Shown here: one piece after another, positions 42,077-51,980 of the stretch | How positions within the stretch are numbered: position 1 is the stretch's first letter | Layout: every line of letters starts with the position of its first letter | NCBI RefSeq assembly: GCF_022012445.1 | Contig: NZ_JAKLTS010000015.1 | Coordinates: 29,765 to 93,764 of the forward strand | DNA: 64,000 nucleotides | From: Massilia sp. TS11 | GTDB taxonomy: Bacteria > Pseudomonadota > Gammaproteobacteria > Burkholderiales > Burkholderiaceae_D | Direction: 5' to 3' | The notes under the pieces: generated by a model | What the model was told of the DNA's origin: nothing | The model's input: the letters and a program-made list of their open reading frames with translations, nothing else | Databases searched by the model: none | Program-made: the position numbers and the translations under genes

Positions 42077-44281
42077 TCAGGCCTGGCGCGCGGCCAGCAT
42101 GGCCGGGGCCGCCATGCGCGGCACCTGCAGGGCGTCGCGCGCGAACACGCCGAGCAGCTGGGTCAGCGGCATCGGCCGGTGGTAGAGATAGCCCTGCATC
42201 ACCGTGCAGCCATTGGCCTGCAGATAACGCGCCTGGACTTCGTTTTCGACACCCTCGGCGATCAGGTGCAGGCCGAGCCCGCGCGCGATCGAGATGATGG
42301 CCAGGATGACCGGGTAGTGGCCATGTTCGTCGCGGATCTCGCGCACGAAGGCCTGGTCGATCTTGATCGTGTGCACAGGGAAGCGGTGCAGATAGGACAG
42401 CGAGGAATAGCCGGTGCCGAAATCGTCGATGGCCACGGCCACCCCCAGCTGGCACAGCTTCTGCAACTGGTCGATCGCGTGCTGCGGATTGCGGATGCAG
42501 ATGTTCTCGGTGATCTCGACTTCGATCTGCTCGGGCGAGAGCTTGTGCTCGAGCATGGCCGCGCGCATCTTGTCGAAGAAGTCGCCGCGCTCCAGGTACT
42601 GGGGCGAGACATTCAGCGACAGGCGCACATGCTCGCCGCCATTGAGGTTCCAGCGCGTCAGGTCGCGGCACAGGGCGCCGACCATCCAGTCCGACAGCGG
42701 CAGCATCAGGCCGATTTCCTCGGCAAACGGAAGGAACTCGCCGGCCGTCAGCACGCCGCGCAGCGGGTGGTTCCAGCGCATCAGGCCCTCGGCCCCGACC
42801 ACGCGCCCGCTGGCCAGATCGACCTGGGGCTGGTAGTACATCTCGAGCTGGCCTTCCTCGATGGCGCGGCGCAGGGCCTGCTCGAGCACGATCTTCTGAT
42901 GCGTGATGTCGAGCATCGAATTGTCGTAGAAGCAGTGGCCGTTCTTGCCCTGCCCCTTGACGTGGTACATGGCGATGTCGGCGTGGCGCAGCAGTTCGTC
43001 GATGGTCTCGCCATCGTCGGGATACACGGCAATGCCGATACTGGCCGAAATATGCACCTCGTGACCGTCGAGCGCGAAAGGCTGCTGCAGGCTTTCAAGG
43101 AATTTATCGGCGATCAGTTCGGCATCGGCGCGCTGGGCCAGTTCCGGCAGCACCACCGTGAATTCATCGCCGCCCTGACGGGCCAGCGTGTCGCCGCGCC
43201 GCACCACCGATTTCAGGCGCGCCGCCACCTGCTGCAGCAGCTCATCGCCCTTGACATGGCCGAGCGTGTCATTGACCAGCTTGAAGCGGTCGAGGTCGAT
43301 GAACATCACGGCCAGCTCGGTCTGCTTGCGCTTGGCCTGGATCACGGCCAGGCCGAGGCGGTCCTTGAACAGGATGCGGTTCGGCAGGTCGGTCAGGATG
43401 TCGTGGTAGGCCTGGTAGGAAATCAGTTCCTCGGCCCGTTTGCGTTCGGTGATGTCGCGCGCCACCCCATAGGTGCCGAAATAATCGTGCGGCAGCACGG
43501 CGCCATCCTGGGCCAGGCCGATGGCGTTCAGCGCAATCGAGGTCAGGCAATGGCTGAAGGTGCGCTCGATCGCATTGCCGTTGAAGCACTTCAGGCGCAG
43601 TTCGACCTTGCGCGCCGCCTTCTGGTCGCGCCGCCGCTCATTGAACACATAGCGCGCGCGCTCCTGGTCTTCGTCGTGCACGAGCACCGAATAGTGCTTG
43701 CCGATCAGCTCCTCGCGGCTGATGCCGAGCAGCTGTTCGACGCGGTCATTGACGAAGGTGAAGCGCCCTTCGTGATTGAGCGTGTAGATGATGTCGGGCG
43801 AGGAATCGACCAGGTAGCGGTACATGCGCTCCGAAGTCTCGAGCTGGCTGGCCATGCGCGCGTTGCTGAGCGCGAGGGCGCGCCGCTGCAGGGCCTTGCC
43901 GACCGTGTGCAGCAGTTCCTCGCGGCTGTAGGGCTTGCGCAGGTAGTCATAGGCGCCGCGCTTGATGGCGCCGATGGCGGCGTCGATCGCGCCCTCGCCG
44001 CTGATGACGATGACGTCGACATCGATGCCGCGCGCGCGGATGAAGTCCATCACATCGTGGCCGCTCATGTCGGGCAGGCGCAGGTCGAGCAGGACCAGAT
44101 CGAACTTCAGGCGCGCCAGTTCCTGCAGCGCCTGCTCGCCGGTGCTGGCCGTGGCCAGCTGATACGGGCCGTCGCGCAGCAGTTCAAACAGGGAGGCGAG
44201 CAGACGCGGCTCATCGTCGACGAGCAGGATGCGCGGCTGTTCAGCCTCGTGCACGGAAACAGGGGACACAGACATCGACAT
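42077..44281 (-). CDS. response regulator with PAS, GGDEF and EAL domains
   Basis: A 734-residue cytoplasmic protein. The receiver (about 16-130) has D66 in LVLLDLRLPDMSG and the DYLRKP lysine motif. A PAS domain covers about 150-280, GGDEF about 295-450 with intact RQGGDEF near 370, and EAL about 475-715. The EAL signature is EGLMRW rather than EALLRW, but the other catalytic motifs ([21 protein letters not shown]) are kept, so activity is uncertain. It starts 6 nt after the HDOD kinase gene and is its probable phosphorylation partner, coupling it to c-di-GMP. Confidence 0.93.
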   Translation of the reverse strand: MSMSVSPVSVHEAEQPRILLVDDEPRLLASLFELLRDGPYQLATASTGEQALQELARLKFDLVLLDLRLPDMSGHDVMDFIRARGIDVDVIVISGEGAIDAAIGAIKRGAYDYLRKPYSREELLHTVGKALQRRALALSNARMASQLETSERMYRYLVDSSPDIIYTLNHEGRFTFVNDRVEQLLGISREELIGKHYSVLVHDEDQERARYVFNERRRDQKAARKVELRLKCFNGNAIERTFSHCLTSIALNAIGLAQDGAVLPHDYFGTYGVARDITERKRAEELISYQAYHDILTDLPNRILFKDRLGLAVIQAKRKQTELAVMFIDLDRFKLVNDTLGHVKGDELLQQVAARLKSVVRRGDTLARQGGDEFTVVLPELAQRADAELIADKFLESLQQPFALDGHEVHISASIGIAVYPDDGETIDELLRHADIAMYHVKGQGKNGHCFYDNSMLDITHQKIVLEQALRRAIEEGQLEMYYQPQVDLASGRVVGAEGLMRWNHPLRGVLTAGEFLPFAEEIGLMLPLSDWMVGALCRDLTRWNLNGGEHVRLSLNVSPQYLERGDFFDKMRAAMLEHKLSPEQIEVEITENICIRNPQHAIDQLQKLCQLGVAVAIDDFGTGYSSLSYLHRFPVHTIKIDQAFVREIRDEHGHYPVILAIISIARGLGLHLIAEGVENEVQARYLQANGCTVMQGYLYHRPMPLTQLLGVFARDALQVPRMAAPAMLAARQA

Positions 44282-44287
44282 CAGGCA

Positions 44288-46438
44288 TTACACAGAGTCA
44301 GGCATGCGCGCCGGCAGAGCGGGTGCGCTCTGGCCCGACTGCCGCATGGGCAGCAGAATTTCAAAGGCCGTGCCGCCACGGCCGCTCCGGCAGGTGATCA
44401 CCCCGCCTTGTTTTTTCACGAGCGCATGCACGATCGACAGGCCGAGGCCGCGATGGTTGCCGCTCTTGGTGCTGCGCACCGGCGCGAACAGATTGGCCAG
44501 CACATCGGGCGGCAGGCCCGGCCCGGTGTCGGACACGACCAGGGCCTGGTACAGCTTGCGTTCCAGATTGACCTGGCCGCGGCTGGCAATCTCGATGCGC
44601 CCGCCCTGGGGCAGGGCCTCGACCGCGTTCTTGACGAGGTTGACCAGAATTTGCTTGAGCACATCGCCATCGGCCTCGATCTCGACCGGCCCCTCGCCCA
44701 TGGCCACGCCGATCTCCACGCCTTCGGGCATGAAGGCCGAGCCGCGGAACAGGCGCGCCACATCGTTGACGACCTTGGCCGCGTCGGTGTTGCGCCCGCC
44801 CTCGGCCGGCTGCAGCTTGGTCAGGCCGCCGACCAGCTGGCCGACGCGGTCGATTTCCTCGTTGAGGATGGCGACCTCGGCGCTGACGGGCTCGCTGCGC
44901 GCCAGTTTGGCGTCCAGCACCGACAGGTAATTCTTGATGATCGACAGAGGATTATTCACCTCGTGCACGACGCGGCGCGTGGCCTCGCGGTATTCCTCGG
45001 CGACCGAGGCCAGCTGGCGGCGCGCATGGCCGCGTTCGCTGATGGCGTTTTCGAGCGAGGCCGCGGCCTGGTTGCCGAAAGCCTGAAGGAAGTTCACGCG
45101 CCGTTCGGTGGCGGCCAGCTGCCAGGCCTGAATCCCGCCGATCATCACGCCGAGGCAGCGCTGGGCCGCGACCAGGGGCACGACGACCAGGGTCTCGGCG
45201 CCGAGCAGGCGGAACAGCTGTTCTTCTGCCAGGCTCAGGTCGAGCTTGTCTTTGTGGAGGAATTTGAGCTTGCGCGCCGTGGCCGCTTCCGCGACCAGAC
45301 CGCCGTGCTGGAGCGGCACCGTGAATTCGGCGATGCGCTGGACGTCGCCGATCGGCATGCCGACCAGGGCCTGGCCGGTCGGATTCTCCATCAGCACGAC
45401 CGTGTTACCGAATTCGAACAGCATGCGCGCCGTGCGCACCATCGATTCGAGCAGGGCCGTTTCGCCCTGCTGGCGCGCCATGGTCTGGCCGATCTCCGAC
45501 ACCAGCACCATATTGCGCACTTCTTCCGACAGGCGCTGCTGGACCGGATCGGCCGGCGCCGCCGGCGCCGCCATGGCCGGCGGCGCTTCGATCTCGTCGG
45601 CGCCGTCCAGGTCGATGCCCAGATGCGTGGCCGCGCGCGCCACCTGCTTCTCGGCGGCGGCGAACAGCAGGCTGACATCCTTGTTGTCGAGCCCGGTGAG
45701 CGCACAGACATCGGCCACGTCCATATCGTCGAGGCCGTGGCAGGCCAGCAGATGGCTGGCGCGCACGATGCGGATCAGCGGATGGGCCGTTTCCAGGCGC
45801 GCGCTCGGCTCATGGTGGTAGAGGACCGAATCGGCCAGGAAGGAATCGAGGTGCCAGCGTTCGATCAGCCAGGCGCCCGCTTCCGAGTGGGTGATCTGCA
45901 GCGTGCGCTGCTCGACGGCGCACAGGGTTTCATCGTCGCGCGCGGTGAAGTTATAGGCGTACTCGCGCGGGGCCGTGGCCAGCAGGGCCAGGCGGCCGAC
46001 ATTGTGCAGCAGGCCGGCCAGATAGGCTTCCTCGGCCTGGGCGTAGTCCATGCGGCGCGCCAGATCGCGCGCGATGACGGCGGCCGTGAGCGAGGCCTTC
46101 CAGAAGGCGCGCAGATCGGTGCTGCCCGAGTGCGGGAAGGAATTAAAAGTCTGGAACACGCTTTCGCTGATGACCAGCGTCTTGATCATGTCCGTGCCGA
46201 GCTGGACCAGCGACTGTTCGAGGCCGACGCTGCGCCCGGTGCGGTGGAAGGCCGAGCTGTTGGCGACCGACAGGATCTTGCTGGTCATGCCCGCGTCCTG
46301 GGCGATTAGTTCCGCCAATTCGGGCATGCCCAGGTCGTCGGCCTGCAGGTGCTCCAGCAGCCGAATCAGAATTTGGGGCATGGCCGGCAGACGCGCCACC
46401 AGCAAGCGGTTACGGATATCCAGGTCGTCTTGTTGCAT
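44288..46438 (-). CDS. HDOD-GAF sensor histidine kinase
   Basis: A 716-residue soluble protein. An HDOD domain (about 15-210) includes ANSSAFHRTG and LLHNVGRLALL. A GAF-like domain lies at about 290-440. The kinase core has RRVVHEVNNPLSIIKNYL with the phospho-acceptor His near residue 490, the N-box LVNLVKNAVEAL, and the ATP-lid motifs DTGPGLP and GLGLSIVHALVK. No transmembrane segment is seen, so the signal is intracellular. It is the first gene of the run kinase, REC-GGDEF-EAL, Sel1, flagellin. The ATG is preceded by a 285-nt AT-rich region with REP-like repeats. Confidence 0.92.
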   Translation of the reverse strand: MQQDDLDIRNRLLVARLPAMPQILIRLLEHLQADDLGMPELAELIAQDAGMTSKILSVANSSAFHRTGRSVGLEQSLVQLGTDMIKTLVISESVFQTFNSFPHSGSTDLRAFWKASLTAAVIARDLARRMDYAQAEEAYLAGLLHNVGRLALLATAPREYAYNFTARDDETLCAVEQRTLQITHSEAGAWLIERWHLDSFLADSVLYHHEPSARLETAHPLIRIVRASHLLACHGLDDMDVADVCALTGLDNKDVSLLFAAAEKQVARAATHLGIDLDGADEIEAPPAMAAPAAPADPVQQRLSEEVRNMVLVSEIGQTMARQQGETALLESMVRTARMLFEFGNTVVLMENPTGQALVGMPIGDVQRIAEFTVPLQHGGLVAEAATARKLKFLHKDKLDLSLAEEQLFRLLGAETLVVVPLVAAQRCLGVMIGGIQAWQLAATERRVNFLQAFGNQAAASLENAISERGHARRQLASVAEEYREATRRVVHEVNNPLSIIKNYLSVLDAKLARSEPVSAEVAILNEEIDRVGQLVGGLTKLQPAEGGRNTDAAKVVNDVARLFRGSAFMPEGVEIGVAMGEGPVEIEADGDVLKQILVNLVKNAVEALPQGGRIEIASRGQVNLERKLYQALVVSDTGPGLPPDVLANLFAPVRSTKSGNHRGLGLSIVHALVKKQGGVITCRSGRGGTAFEILLPMRQSGQSAPALPARMPDSV

Positions 46439-46723
46439 AAATCGCTGAAATAGAGGACTTTTGCCCCTCTGTTCCGGACTTGGGGAAAATCCATATTAGC
46501 ATACGACCGTGCAATTTCTGCCAGAAAATTAAATTTCGTCGGGAATTTGCCGAAAAACTTCAATTAAGCCGCCTAAGTACCGGGAAACAATGAAGATTTC
46601 TGTTTCCCAATTGACATATTTACACAAAGAAAAATGGGGTCAGACCCCATTTATCCGTGCAGAAAAATGGGGTCTGACCCCGATTTGTTTAGGCGGCAAG
46701 GTTTGTAGAAAGTGAAACGGGCC
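46439..46723. other. AT-rich intergenic region between exporter and HDOD kinase genes
   Basis: This 285-nt stretch separates two same-strand genes (the Bcr/CflA gene ends at 46724 and the HDOD kinase starts at 46438). It is markedly AT-rich and should contain the promoter of the kinase operon. The REP-like pair at 46631-46687 occupies its far end, just after the exporter stop. No open frame with a ribosome-binding site is apparent. Confidence 0.5.
46631..46687. repeat. REP-like inverted repeat pair (second copy)
   Basis: GGGGTCAGACCCC and GGGGTCTGACCCC, each flanked by A/T tracts, form an inverted pair separated by about 18 nt. The unit equals the copy at 24261-24336 except for the loop. It lies 37 nt after the stop of the Bcr/CflA exporter gene and probably functions as a transcript end structure. 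Confidence 0.75.
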
Positions 46724-47992
46724 TCAGGGGCGCTTGCGGTACAGGCGGGTGCCGCTCCACAAGGCCAGCGAGCCGAGCGCGAAGGCCAGCTGGCCCAGCG
46801 CCAGCGCCAGCAGCGAATGCGAGAGCGCCGGCGCAATCAGCCCGGCCACCACGGCGCCCAGCAGCGTGGTGCCGAACGACTGGCAGGACGCGACCGTGCC
46901 GCGGATGTGCGGGAACAGGTCGAGCGCCAGCAGGGTCGCGCCCGGCGCGACCATCGACATGCCCATCGTGTAAATGAACATCGGCACCAGCACCCAGGCG
47001 GCGGCCGGCCCGCCGAGCGCGTGATAACTGACTTGCAGTATTGCTGCACTCAGCAGCAGTAAATAGCCGAGGCCGATCTGGCGCGCCAGGCTGATCTTGC
47101 CGGCAAAGCGGTTCGACACCAGGGCCCCGCAGAACATGCCGCCCACGCAGGGCACGAACAGCCAGCCGAACTGGTGCGGCCCCAGATGCAGCAGCTTGGG
47201 CAGGGCCTCGGGCGCGGCCGTGATGAACAGGAACAGGCCGGCGAAGTTCAGCGCCACGATGCCGGACTTCATGTGGAACAGCGGCGAGCGGAAGATCGCG
47301 CTGTAGCTCTCGAACAGGAAGCCGGGATTGAAGGCCTGGCGGCGCGAGGGCGGCAGGGTCTCGGGCAGATGGCGGTAGCAGACGAAGGCCAGCGCGCCTG
47401 TGAAGGCGAAGATGAACAGGAAGATCGCGCGCCAGTCGAAGAAGGTGACGATCCAGCCGCCGAGAATCGGGGCGACCGCCGGCGCGATCGAAAACACCAT
47501 CGTCACCGAGGACATCAGGCGCTGCGCTTCGGCGTCGGCATACAGGTCGCGGATGATGGCGCGCCCCACCACCACCCCGGCCCCGGCCGATACGCCCTGC
47601 AAAATCCGGAAGATCCACAGATAGTGGACCGAAGCCGAGGCGGCGCAGCCGAGCGTGCCGACGGCGAACACGGCCAGCGACCACAGAATCACATTGCGTC
47701 GCCCGAAGGCATCGGCCAGCGCCCCGTGCCACAGCACCATCACGGCAAACGCCAGCATGTAGGCGGTCAGGGTCTGCTGGACTTCGAGCGGGGTGGCCGC
47801 CAGCCCGGCCTGGATATTCGGGAAGGCCGGCAGGTAGGTGTCGATCGAAAACGGACCGAGCATGGCCAGCCCGGCCAGCAGGGCCGCCAGTCCGGCCGTC
47901 GACAGCATCACGATGCGGTGCGGCGGCGGCAGCGGGACCGGGGTCTCGGGGTCGGGCGGCAGGCCGCTCGGCGGGCCGGGCAGCATGCTCAC
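46724..47992 (-). CDS. Bcr/CflA-family multidrug MFS transporter
   Basis: A 422-residue major facilitator protein with 12 predicted helices. The N-terminal half has the drug:H+ antiporter signatures GPFSIDTYLPAFPNIQ near residue 46 and GALADAFGRRNV near 90, both typical of Bcr/CflA. A proline-rich N-terminal tail (about 1-27) precedes the first helix. The start overlaps the methyltransferase stop by 4 nt, so the genes are probably co-transcribed. The substrate is not predictable; relatives export bicyclomycin, chloramphenicol or sulfonamides. Confidence 0.93.
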   Translation of the reverse strand: MSMLPGPPSGLPPDPETPVPLPPPHRIVMLSTAGLAALLAGLAMLGPFSIDTYLPAFPNIQAGLAATPLEVQQTLTAYMLAFAVMVLWHGALADAFGRRNVILWSLAVFAVGTLGCAASASVHYLWIFRILQGVSAGAGVVVGRAIIRDLYADAEAQRLMSSVTMVFSIAPAVAPILGGWIVTFFDWRAIFLFIFAFTGALAFVCYRHLPETLPPSRRQAFNPGFLFESYSAIFRSPLFHMKSGIVALNFAGLFLFITAAPEALPKLLHLGPHQFGWLFVPCVGGMFCGALVSNRFAGKISLARQIGLGYLLLLSAAILQVSYHALGGPAAAWVLVPMFIYTMGMSMVAPGATLLALDLFPHIRGTVASCQSFGTTLLGAVVAGLIAPALSHSLLALALGQLAFALGSLALWSGTRLYRKRP

Positions 47993-49194
47993 TCGCCCTG
48001 CTTGGGCATGGCCGCTTCGCGCCGGTGGAAGCCGGCCACCATCTCAAACCGGAACAGGCGGCACTCGAGCGCGCCATTGAAGAAAGGCGTCTTCTTCGAT
48101 TCCTTCAGGCGCAGCAGCTTGGGCACGCCCAGATCGGCCGTGAACAGGCACACGGTCCAGCCGGCGAAGCGCTGCTTGAGCGTGGCCGAGAAGGCCGTGT
48201 AGAAGTCGACCGCCATCTGGTCGGGCGCCACCGACTTGTCGCCGCGCACGCCGATCCGCTCGCCGTACGGCGGGTTGGTCAGCAGGATGCCCGGCTGCTC
48301 GGTCGGCGCCTTGACCTGCTGCGCTTCGATCTGCTTGAGCGGCACCTCGAACAAAATGCCGGCGCGCTGCAGATTGTGGCGCGCCATGGCCACCATGTCG
48401 CCCGAGATGTCGGAGCCGAACAGGGTCGGGGTGGCCGGCAGCGGCTGCGGCTTGACTTCGGCCTTGATGGCGGCCCACACGGGCGCCTGGAAGCGCTTGA
48501 ATTTTTCGAAGGCGAACTTGCGCCGCGCGCCGGGCGGAATGCCTTGCAGCTGCTGGGCCGCTTCGACCAGGATGGTGCCGGAGCCGCACATCGGATCGAA
48601 CAGGGGCATGCCCGGCTTCCAGCCCGACACGCGCAGCAGGCCGGCGGCCAGGTTCTCGCGCAGGGGCGCGTCGCCGGTCTCGCTGCGCCAGCCGCGCTTG
48701 AACAGGGCCTCGCCCGAGGTGTCGAGGTAGATCGTGCAGTTGCGCGCGTCGAGGAAGCCGTGGATGCGCATATCGGGCTCGCGCGTGTTGACCGAGGGGC
48801 GGCGCCCGCTCTGGTCGCGGAAGCGGTCGCAGACGGCGTCCTTGATTTTCAGCGTGGTGAACTCGATGCTCTTCAGCGGCGACTTGATGGCCGTGACGTC
48901 GACCCGGATCGTGTGGTCGACGCTGAACCAGTCCTCCCAGCGGGTGTCGAGCACCAGGTCGTAGATGTCGTTCTCGTTGGTGTAGCTGCCCTGGGCCATG
49001 CGCAGCAGCACGCGCGAGGCGATGCGCGAGTGCAGATTGACGCGCATGGCGTCACTGAGCTCGCCCGAAAAATGCACGCCGCCCGGCACCTGGCTGTGCA
49101 CGCGCAGGGTCGACGATTGCTGGGCGATCTCGCCGAGTTCTTCGGCGAGCGGGGCTTCCATGCCGCGCGGGCAGGGACAGAAAAATGAGGCCAT
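47989..49194 (-). CDS. rlmL: THUMP-domain 23S rRNA guanine-N2 methyltransferase (RlmL-type)
   Basis: A 401-residue SAM-dependent enzyme. The N-terminal ferredoxin-like and THUMP region spans about 1-165, and the methyltransferase domain has FDPMCGSGTILVEAA near 200 and the catalytic NPPYGERIG near 310. This equals the N-terminal half of Escherichia coli RlmKL, which makes m2G2445 in 23S rRNA; the RlmK half is absent. It lies between hemJ and the Bcr/CflA exporter gene, all on one strand. Confidence 0.88.
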   Translation of the reverse strand: MASFFCPCPRGMEAPLAEELGEIAQQSSTLRVHSQVPGGVHFSGELSDAMRVNLHSRIASRVLLRMAQGSYTNENDIYDLVLDTRWEDWFSVDHTIRVDVTAIKSPLKSIEFTTLKIKDAVCDRFRDQSGRRPSVNTREPDMRIHGFLDARNCTIYLDTSGEALFKRGWRSETGDAPLRENLAAGLLRVSGWKPGMPLFDPMCGSGTILVEAAQQLQGIPPGARRKFAFEKFKRFQAPVWAAIKAEVKPQPLPATPTLFGSDISGDMVAMARHNLQRAGILFEVPLKQIEAQQVKAPTEQPGILLTNPPYGERIGVRGDKSVAPDQMAVDFYTAFSATLKQRFAGWTVCLFTADLGVPKLLRLKESKKTPFFNGALECRLFRFEMVAGFHRREAAMPKQGE

Positions 49195-49230
49195 AGGGGT
49201 TCCCTTTATCCTTGATGGTTGAATCGGCCC

Positions 49231-49641
49231 TCAGAAGGGCTTGACGACGACCAGTATCACGATGGCCAGCAGCAGCAGCACCGGCACCTCGTTAAACCAG
49301 CGGTAGAACACGTGGCCGCGCTGGTTGCGGCCATTTTCGAACTTCTTCAGCAGCACGCCGCACGCGTGGTGGTAGCCGATCACCAGCAGCACCAGCGTCA
49401 GTTTGGCATGCAGCCAGCCGCCGCTGAAGCCGAAGCCCAGCCACAGCCACAGGCCGAGGGCGATGGCCGGCAGCGCCAGCATGGTGGTGAAGCGGTACAG
49501 CTTGCGCGCCATCAGCAGCAGACGCGCGGTGGCCACCGTCTCGGTCTCGAGCGCCAGGTTGACGTAGATGCGCGGCAGGTAGAACAGGCCCGCGAACCAG
49601 GACGTGACGAACACGATGTGCAGCGCTTTCACCCACAACAT
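49231..49641 (-). CDS. hemJ: protoporphyrinogen IX oxidase HemJ
   Basis: A 136-residue membrane protein of the HemJ/UPF0093 family, which oxidises protoporphyrinogen IX in heme synthesis. The start MLWVKALHIVFVTSWFAGL contains the conserved His8 in helix 1; four to five helices follow, with LPRIYVN, HAKLTLVLLVIGYHH and YRWFNEVPVLLLL conserved. The ATG at 49641 is family-like; the upstream open frame adds unrelated sequence. It follows proA by 4 nt. Confidence 0.93.
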   Translation of the reverse strand: MLWVKALHIVFVTSWFAGLFYLPRIYVNLALETETVATARLLLMARKLYRFTTMLALPAIALGLWLWLGFGFSGGWLHAKLTLVLLVIGYHHACGVLLKKFENGRNQRGHVFYRWFNEVPVLLLLAIVILVVVKPF

Positions 49642-49645
49642 AGGC

Positions 49646-50911
49646 TTAACTCCGGATCTCGCCGTGACCGAACACGACGTATTTGAGCGAGGTGAGGCCC
49701 TCCAGACCGACCGGGCCGCGTGCATGCAGCTTGTCGTTGGAGATGCCGATTTCGGCCCCGAGGCCGTATTCGAAACCATCGGCGAAGCGGGTCGAGGCAT
49801 TCACCATCACCGAGGCCGAATCGACTTCGCGCAGGAAGCGCATGGCGGCGCTGTAGTCCTCGGTGATGATCGCTTCGGTGTGCTTGCTCGAATATTCGGT
49901 GATGTGGGCGATGGCCGCATCGAGCCCGTCGACCACGCGCACGGCCAGGATCGGCGCCAGGTACTCGGTCCTCCAGTCGGCCTCGCTGGCGGCGGCCAGA
50001 TACGGGTAGCCGGCCAGGATGGCGTGCGCCTCAGCGTCGGCGCGCAGCTCGACGCGTTCGGCCGCGTACAGCGGCGCCAGCGCCGCCAGCACGCGCGGCG
50101 CGATGCTGCGCTCGACCAGCAGGGTTTCCATCGTATTGCAGGTGCCGTAGCGGTGGCACTTGGCATTGAAGGCCACGCGCACCGCCTTGTCGAGATCGGC
50201 GCGGGCGTCGATGTAGACGTGGCAGATGCCGTCCAGGTGCTTGATCATCGGGACCGTGGCCTCGGCCATCAGGCGCGCGATCAGGCCCTTGCCGCCGCGC
50301 GGCACGATCACGTCGACGTACTGCGGCATGGTGATCAGGGCGCCGACGGCGGCGCGGTCGGTGGTGTCGACGATCTGCACGCCATGCGCCGGCAGGCCGG
50401 CGCCTTCGAGGCCCTCGGCCACCAGGCGCGCCAGCGCGCGGTTGCAGTGGATGGCTTCCGAGCCGCCGCGCAAAATGGTGGCGTTGCCGCTCTTGATGCA
50501 CAGGCCGGCCGCGTCCACCGTGACGTTCGGACGGGCTTCGTAGATGATGCCGATGACGCCCAGCGGCACACGCATCTGGCCGACCTGGATGCCGCTCGGG
50601 CGCACCTTCATATTCGTGATTTCGCCGACCGGATCGGGCAGGGCCACGATCTGGCGCAGGCCGGCCACCATGGTGGCGATGGCCTGTTCGGACAGGGTCA
50701 GGCGGTCGACCATGGCGGGGTCCAGGCCACTGGCGCGGGCGGCCGCCAGGTCCTGCTCATTGGCCGCGCGCAGGGCGGCCGCTTCGCGCTCGATGGCGGC
50801 GGCGATCAGTTCCAGCGCGCGGTTGCGGACCGCGCTCGGGGCCTTGGCCAGCGCGCGCGAAGCGGTGCGCGCCTGGCGCCCCACCGTGTCCATGTAAGAG
50901 GTGATATCCAT
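49646..50911 (-). CDS. proA: gamma-glutamyl phosphate reductase
   Basis: A 421-residue NADPH-dependent enzyme of proline synthesis that converts glutamyl-5-phosphate to the semialdehyde. The catalytic cysteine lies in [16 protein letters not shown], with VPRGGKGLI and FGHGEIRS also typical of ProA. ATG 50911 ([13 protein letters not shown]) is used because the frame upstream begins only with a TTG. It is on the same strand as holA upstream (43-nt gap) and hemJ downstream. Confidence 0.96.
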   Translation of the reverse strand: MDITSYMDTVGRQARTASRALAKAPSAVRNRALELIAAAIEREAAALRAANEQDLAAARASGLDPAMVDRLTLSEQAIATMVAGLRQIVALPDPVGEITNMKVRPSGIQVGQMRVPLGVIGIIYEARPNVTVDAAGLCIKSGNATILRGGSEAIHCNRALARLVAEGLEGAGLPAHGVQIVDTTDRAAVGALITMPQYVDVIVPRGGKGLIARLMAEATVPMIKHLDGICHVYIDARADLDKAVRVAFNAKCHRYGTCNTMETLLVERSIAPRVLAALAPLYAAERVELRADAEAHAILAGYPYLAAASEADWRTEYLAPILAVRVVDGLDAAIAHITEYSSKHTEAIITEDYSAAMRFLREVDSASVMVNASTRFADGFEYGLGAEIGISNDKLHARGPVGLEGLTSLKYVVFGHGEIRS

Positions 50912-50954
50912 GTAAGCCAAAATGTAGGGCGGGCCTTGCGGCCCGCGGCAATCG

Positions 50955-51971
50955 TCAACCGCGCGCGACTTTCATCGCCAGCTGGAGCATCGCATCCCAG
51001 GCGTCGCCCGCGAATCCCTTGGCGCGCAGACCCTTGACCATCTTGTCGACTTGGGCCGCGTCGCGCATCGCCTGTTCCAAGGTCGCCAGGCTGATACGGC
51101 GCAGGGCCGGCTCCATCATGCGTTCGCGCGGGCCCCAGATGCGCATTTCCTTCATCAGCACGCCGAGGGGTCGCCCCTGCGCCTGAGCTGCCTTCAATTT
51201 TAGCAGCGTCCGGATTTCTTCGGCGACCGCCCACAGCACCAGGGGCAGGGCCTCGCCCTCGCCTTTCAGACCTTCGAGCATGCGCACCAGGCGCGCCACA
51301 TCGCCGCCCAGCATCGCTTCGGACAGCTTGAACACATCGTAGCGCGCCACATTCAGCACCGCGTCGTGCACCTGTTCGAAGGACAGCTGGCCCGGCTCGT
51401 ACAGCAGGCCCAGCTTCTGGATCTCCTGGTGCGCGGCCAGCAGATTGCCCTCGACCCGGTCGGCGATGAAGTCCAGGCTCTGGCGCTCGGCGCGCTGCTG
51501 CTGCAGGGCCAGGCGCTGGCCGATCCAGTTCGGCAGGGCGGACCGCTCGATGCTCGGAATGTCGAGATAGACGCCGGCCTGCTGCAGGGCCGCGACCCAG
51601 GCCGCCTTCTGGGTCTGCCAGTCGAGCTTGGGCAGGGTGATCAGGGTCAGATTATCGGGCGACAGGCCGGCGCAGTAGTCCTGCAGAGCGGCGCCGCCCT
51701 CCTTGCCCGGTTTGCCGCTGGGGATGCGCAGCTCGATCAGCTTCTTGTCGCCGAACAGGGACATGGCCTGGTTGGCCGCCAGCAGCTCGCCCCACTTGAA
51801 GCTGCGCTCCACGGTCAGCACCTCGCGCTCGGCATAGCCCTGGGCGCGCGCGGCGCGGCGGATCTTGTCGGCCGCCTCCAGCGCCAGCAGATGCTCGTCG
51901 CTGGTGATCACATACAGCGGCGCGAGCGGTTTGGCGAGGTGGGCGTCGAGCGCATCGGGTCGCAGCTGCAT
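50955..51971 (-). CDS. holA: DNA polymerase III subunit delta
   Basis: A 338-residue clamp-loader subunit that opens the sliding clamp. Length and pattern fit HolA: N-terminal [20 protein letters not shown], the lysine-rich middle [17 protein letters not shown] and the helical C-terminal collar region. Gene order leuS-lptE-holA is common in betaproteobacteria and gammaproteobacteria. It begins 9 nt after lptE. Confidence 0.95.
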   Translation of the reverse strand: MQLRPDALDAHLAKPLAPLYVITSDEHLLALEAADKIRRAARAQGYAEREVLTVERSFKWGELLAANQAMSLFGDKKLIELRIPSGKPGKEGGAALQDYCAGLSPDNLTLITLPKLDWQTQKAAWVAALQQAGVYLDIPSIERSALPNWIGQRLALQQQRAERQSLDFIADRVEGNLLAAHQEIQKLGLLYEPGQLSFEQVHDAVLNVARYDVFKLSEAMLGGDVARLVRMLEGLKGEGEALPLVLWAVAEEIRTLLKLKAAQAQGRPLGVLMKEMRIWGPRERMMEPALRRISLATLEQAMRDAAQVDKMVKGLRAKGFAGDAWDAMLQLAMKVARG

Positions 51972-51980
51972 CGGCGGCCT

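Noticed and set aside
40292..46309. 2005-residue plus-strand open frame opposite the Sel1, regulator and kinase genes
   Set aside because: It spans three clear minus-strand genes and their intergenic gaps, has low-complexity composition, and no start signal.
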